Shown piece after piece: positions 61,971 through 64,000 of a stretch of DNA of 64,000 nt (its first letter is position 1; the number at the start of each line of letters is the position of its first letter). The notes under the pieces were generated by a model. That model made no database searches and was not told the origin of the DNA. It worked only from the letters and a program-made list of their open reading frames with translations. Source of the DNA: Pseudomonas sp. FP1742 (GTDB lineage Bacteria > Pseudomonadota > Gammaproteobacteria > Pseudomonadales > Pseudomonadaceae); the NCBI RefSeq assembly GCF_030687145.1, contig NZ_CP117460.1:310001-374000 (forward strand). The letters are read 5' to 3'. A program made the position numbers and the translations under genes.

Positions 61971-64000
61971 CGCTTGAACAGCCCCTTGAGCGCGTTTTTC
62001 AGTTCCGGGCTGACTTTATCGCCAAGTTTCTCATCGATTTTTTCGCTGATGCGCTCGCCGGCCAGTTTGCTGGCGACCTGGCTCATGCGTTCGTTGTCGA
62101 GGCGGCAAGCCTTGGCGCCCAGCTCCAGTGGGCCACGGCAACGCAGCGGCCATTCGATGCCGACGTATTTCTCGCCGACCTGACAGGCCGGGTCCGGCAT
62201 GTCGCTCTTGTCGCCTTCGACGATGATGCCCAGGCGGTAATCCATGCCCAGCACCCGCAGGTCGATGTCGCCGTTACCGTTGACGGTCATGCCCGGGACG
62301 CGCACTTTCAGGTCCGGGTTATTGGCCACGCCGTTGCGCAAAACCAGGTTGCCCTTGAGTTCTTCGAACGGTGTGTCCTTGCCCCGTGGTTCGCCACTGA
62401 GGGTTTTGCGATTCAGGATGGCGATGCCTTTGCACAGTTGTTGCTCAAGGTTGGCATTGAGCAACATACCGTTGTTGATGACGAAGCTGGCGTTGCCGTT
62501 GAGGCTCTCGATCAGCGCGCTCTGGCTATTGCCACTGCCTGTCAGGGCGCTGTTGAGCGTGACCTGGCCTTTGACCGGCGGATTTTTCCCCTGGCTCTCG
62601 AGGATTTTCTCCACTGGCACGTTGTTGATGCGCGTCTGCATGTTCAGCGCCGGCACTTGCTGGCGCACATCCAGGGTGCCCTTGGCTTCGAAGTTGCCGT
62701 CGTACAGATCGCCGCGCAGATTCTCCAGGGTCAACAAGCCACCTTGGCCGGTGGCCTTGAGTGCTGCGTTCTGGATCGGCAGGTTGTCGAGGGTCAGTTG
62801 GCCGAAGGTCAGGTCGGCGGCCACGTCGAGTTTGCTCAGGCGCTCCACCGGGAACAGGCGGTCGCTGCTCCACGGGCCTTTGGTCGGTGATGGCGGCAGC
62901 GGTGTGTTGCCCGGGCCAGCCAGGGCATCGGCCTCGGTGCTGGCCACTTCAGCCTTGCGCACCTGTGTTGCGCTGTTGGCTTCGGCGGATTTCGGCGGCA
63001 GGTAACGGTCGACGTTGAAGGTGTCAGCCTTGAGGGTTGCCCGCAGCGATTGCTTGGCGAAGTCTTCGATGGCGATGCGGCCGCTGAAGTTGCTGTCGTC
63101 GAGTTTCAGGTTGATGTTATCGAGCGACAGGCTGGTCGGCGTGCCGGCAACCTGGCTGACCAGTTCGACTTTGCTCAGGCTGCCTTCGGCCATCGCCGGG
63201 AGTTTCTGGCCGATGCTGTCGACGAATTTCGCCAGATCGAATTGGGCAATCGACAGGCCGCCGCTGATTTGCGGAGTCTTGTCGAGGTCGTTGGCTTTCA
63301 GTTCGCCCAGGGCGCGCAGCTGGTTGGCGGAGATCTTGATGCCGGTCCATTCGGCGACGTTGGCGGCCTTGTCCAGCAGCAGCTGACCTTGAGCGGCGAA
63401 GGTCATGGTCTTGCCTTGCAGCGGATCCCCGGCAACTTCACCGGAGAGTTTCATGTCTTCGAACTTGTAGCGTTGCAGCGCGCGCTCGAAACGCAGCTCG
63501 CCGGCCAGCTCGGTACGTACCCGCAGAACCGGTTGGTTGGTGCCCAGGAACGCCGTGAGTTTGACCGGGATGTTGGTCGAGTCATGGACCGGGCCGGTAC
63601 TCAGCTGGATGCTTTCGGCGCTGAACTGCTTGCCGGTTTTCTCGTCGTTGTATTCAACGCGGGCGTTGTTGACCGTCAGGCTGTCGATGTCCAGGCGGAT
63701 CGGCTGCGCCGGTTTTTCCATCGGAGTAGCAGTTGCCGGGGCAGGTTCGCCGCTAGCGGCGGGCGGCGTGGTCGACGTGGTCGCAGTGGCAGGCGCCGGG
63801 ACCTTGCCGATGTCTTCCCAATTGCCGTGGCCGTCCTTGTCGCGGTTCAGGCGCAGGTTCAGGCCTTCGACGCGCACATCGCTCATCTGCACTTCGCGGC
63901 GCAGCAGCGGAATGACCCGGACCGAGAGGCCGAGCATCTGCAAGTCAGCAAATGGCTCGGCGGGCTTGGCCAGGGTCGCAACACTGGCTTCGTGCAATTC
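61967..64000 (-). CDS. AsmA-family protein, 3' part only
   Basis: At least 677 residues of an AsmA-like envelope protein. The AsmA_2 C-terminal domain is clear: [55 protein letters not shown] and [20 protein letters not shown]. The frame stays open to the window edge, so the N-terminal TM anchor is outside. AsmA proteins form long beta-grooves moving phospholipids between the membranes. It heads the asmA-mutY-yggX operon, its stop overlapping the mutY start. Confidence 0.93.
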   Translation of the reverse strand, partial: ELHEASVATLAKPAEPFADLQMLGLSVRVIPLLRREVQMSDVRVEGLNLRLNRDKDGHGNWEDIGKVPAPATATTSTTPPAASGEPAPATATPMEKPAQPIRLDIDSLTVNNARVEYNDEKTGKQFSAESIQLSTGPVHDSTNIPVKLTAFLGTNQPVLRVRTELAGELRFERALQRYKFEDMKLSGEVAGDPLQGKTMTFAAQGQLLLDKAANVAEWTGIKISANQLRALGELKANDLDKTPQISGGLSIAQFDLAKFVDSIGQKLPAMAEGSLSKVELVSQVAGTPTSLSLDNINLKLDDSNFSGRIAIEDFAKQSLRATLKADTFNVDRYLPPKSAEANSATQVRKAEVASTEADALAGPGNTPLPPSPTKGPWSSDRLFPVERLSKLDVAADLTFGQLTLDNLPIQNAALKATGQGGLLTLENLRGDLYDGNFEAKGTLDVRQQVPALNMQTRINNVPVEKILESQGKNPPVKGQVTLNSALTGSGNSQSALIESLNGNASFVINNGMLLNANLEQQLCKGIAILNRKTLSGEPRGKDTPFEELKGNLVLRNGVANNPDLKVRVPGMTVNGNGDIDLRVLGMDYRLGIIVEGDKSDMPDPACQVGEKYVGIEWPLRCRGPLELGAKACRLDNERMSQVASKLAGERISEKIDEKLGDKVSPELKNALKGLFKR

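Overview
The window is about 64 kb of a chromosome from a Pseudomonas of the fluorescens type. The evidence is high-GC coding, the gene order and the repeats. Much of the gene order recalls the P. aeruginosa stretch from the AsmA/mutY/yggX/tRNA-Phe block to pckA: RecQ-type helicase, 3-hydroxyacyl-CoA dehydrogenase, thioesterase, FdhF/FdhD, LysR, LysM protein, yrfG, nudE, cysQ, dctBD and rmlC. The intergenic regions carry paired palindromes of the REP/REPIN class typical of fluorescent pseudomonads. Both ends are cut: pckA lacks its N-terminus on the left, and an AsmA-family gene lacks its N-terminus on the right.

Layout. 1-5 kb: end of pckA and a run of small accessory genes (DUF1493 protein, two small paralogues, a GxSxG hydrolase, a wreck of a HigA-like antitoxin). 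5-21.5 kb: core genes (RecQ-family helicase, hydroxyacyl-CoA dehydrogenase, thioesterases, FdhF/FdhD pair, kbp, yrfG, nudE-cysQ, dctD-dctB, rmlC). 21.7-30 kb: agmatine/putrescine block (fused kinase-aminotransferase, aguB, aguA), then a DsbA-like protein, an NTF2-like protein and an OprE-type porin. 30-33.4 kb: a four-gene operon of a 2OG-Fe dioxygenase, a GNAT acetyltransferase and an AzlCD exporter, facing a LysR regulator. 33.6-35.1 kb: a compact structured RNA candidate whose two hairpin loops are perfectly complementary, divergent from a RES/Xre toxin-antitoxin pair. 35-39 kb: tautomerase, FrnE-like protein, SDR protein, then a small cargo block.

39.0-49.0 kb is a genomic island in the 3' end of tRNA-Thr(TGT). 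A P4-type integrase lies beside the intact tRNA, and a decayed copy of the tRNA end lies at 38996-39017. The cargo is a second tyrosine recombinase with a small partner and an operon hsdM-hsdS-(ATPase+TOPRIM nuclease-like gene) with no hsdR. A related 52-bp repeat at 36911 and 38950 suggests that the 37-39 kb block entered the same site earlier. The hsdMS-ATPase/TOPRIM operon is the best candidate for an undescribed defence system; the kissing-loop RNA is the best candidate for an undescribed RNA.

49-64 kb returns to core DNA: a methyltransferase, a polar amino-acid ABC transporter (four genes), gabP with a sigma-54-type promoter, a vapBC pair flanked by a duplicated terminator, two tandem paralogues of unknown role, an alpha/beta hydrolase, a DUF1016 nuclease-like gene, tRNA-Phe, yggX, mutY and the AsmA-family gene.

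All functions are assigned by reading the translated sequence and recalling family motifs. No database search was run.
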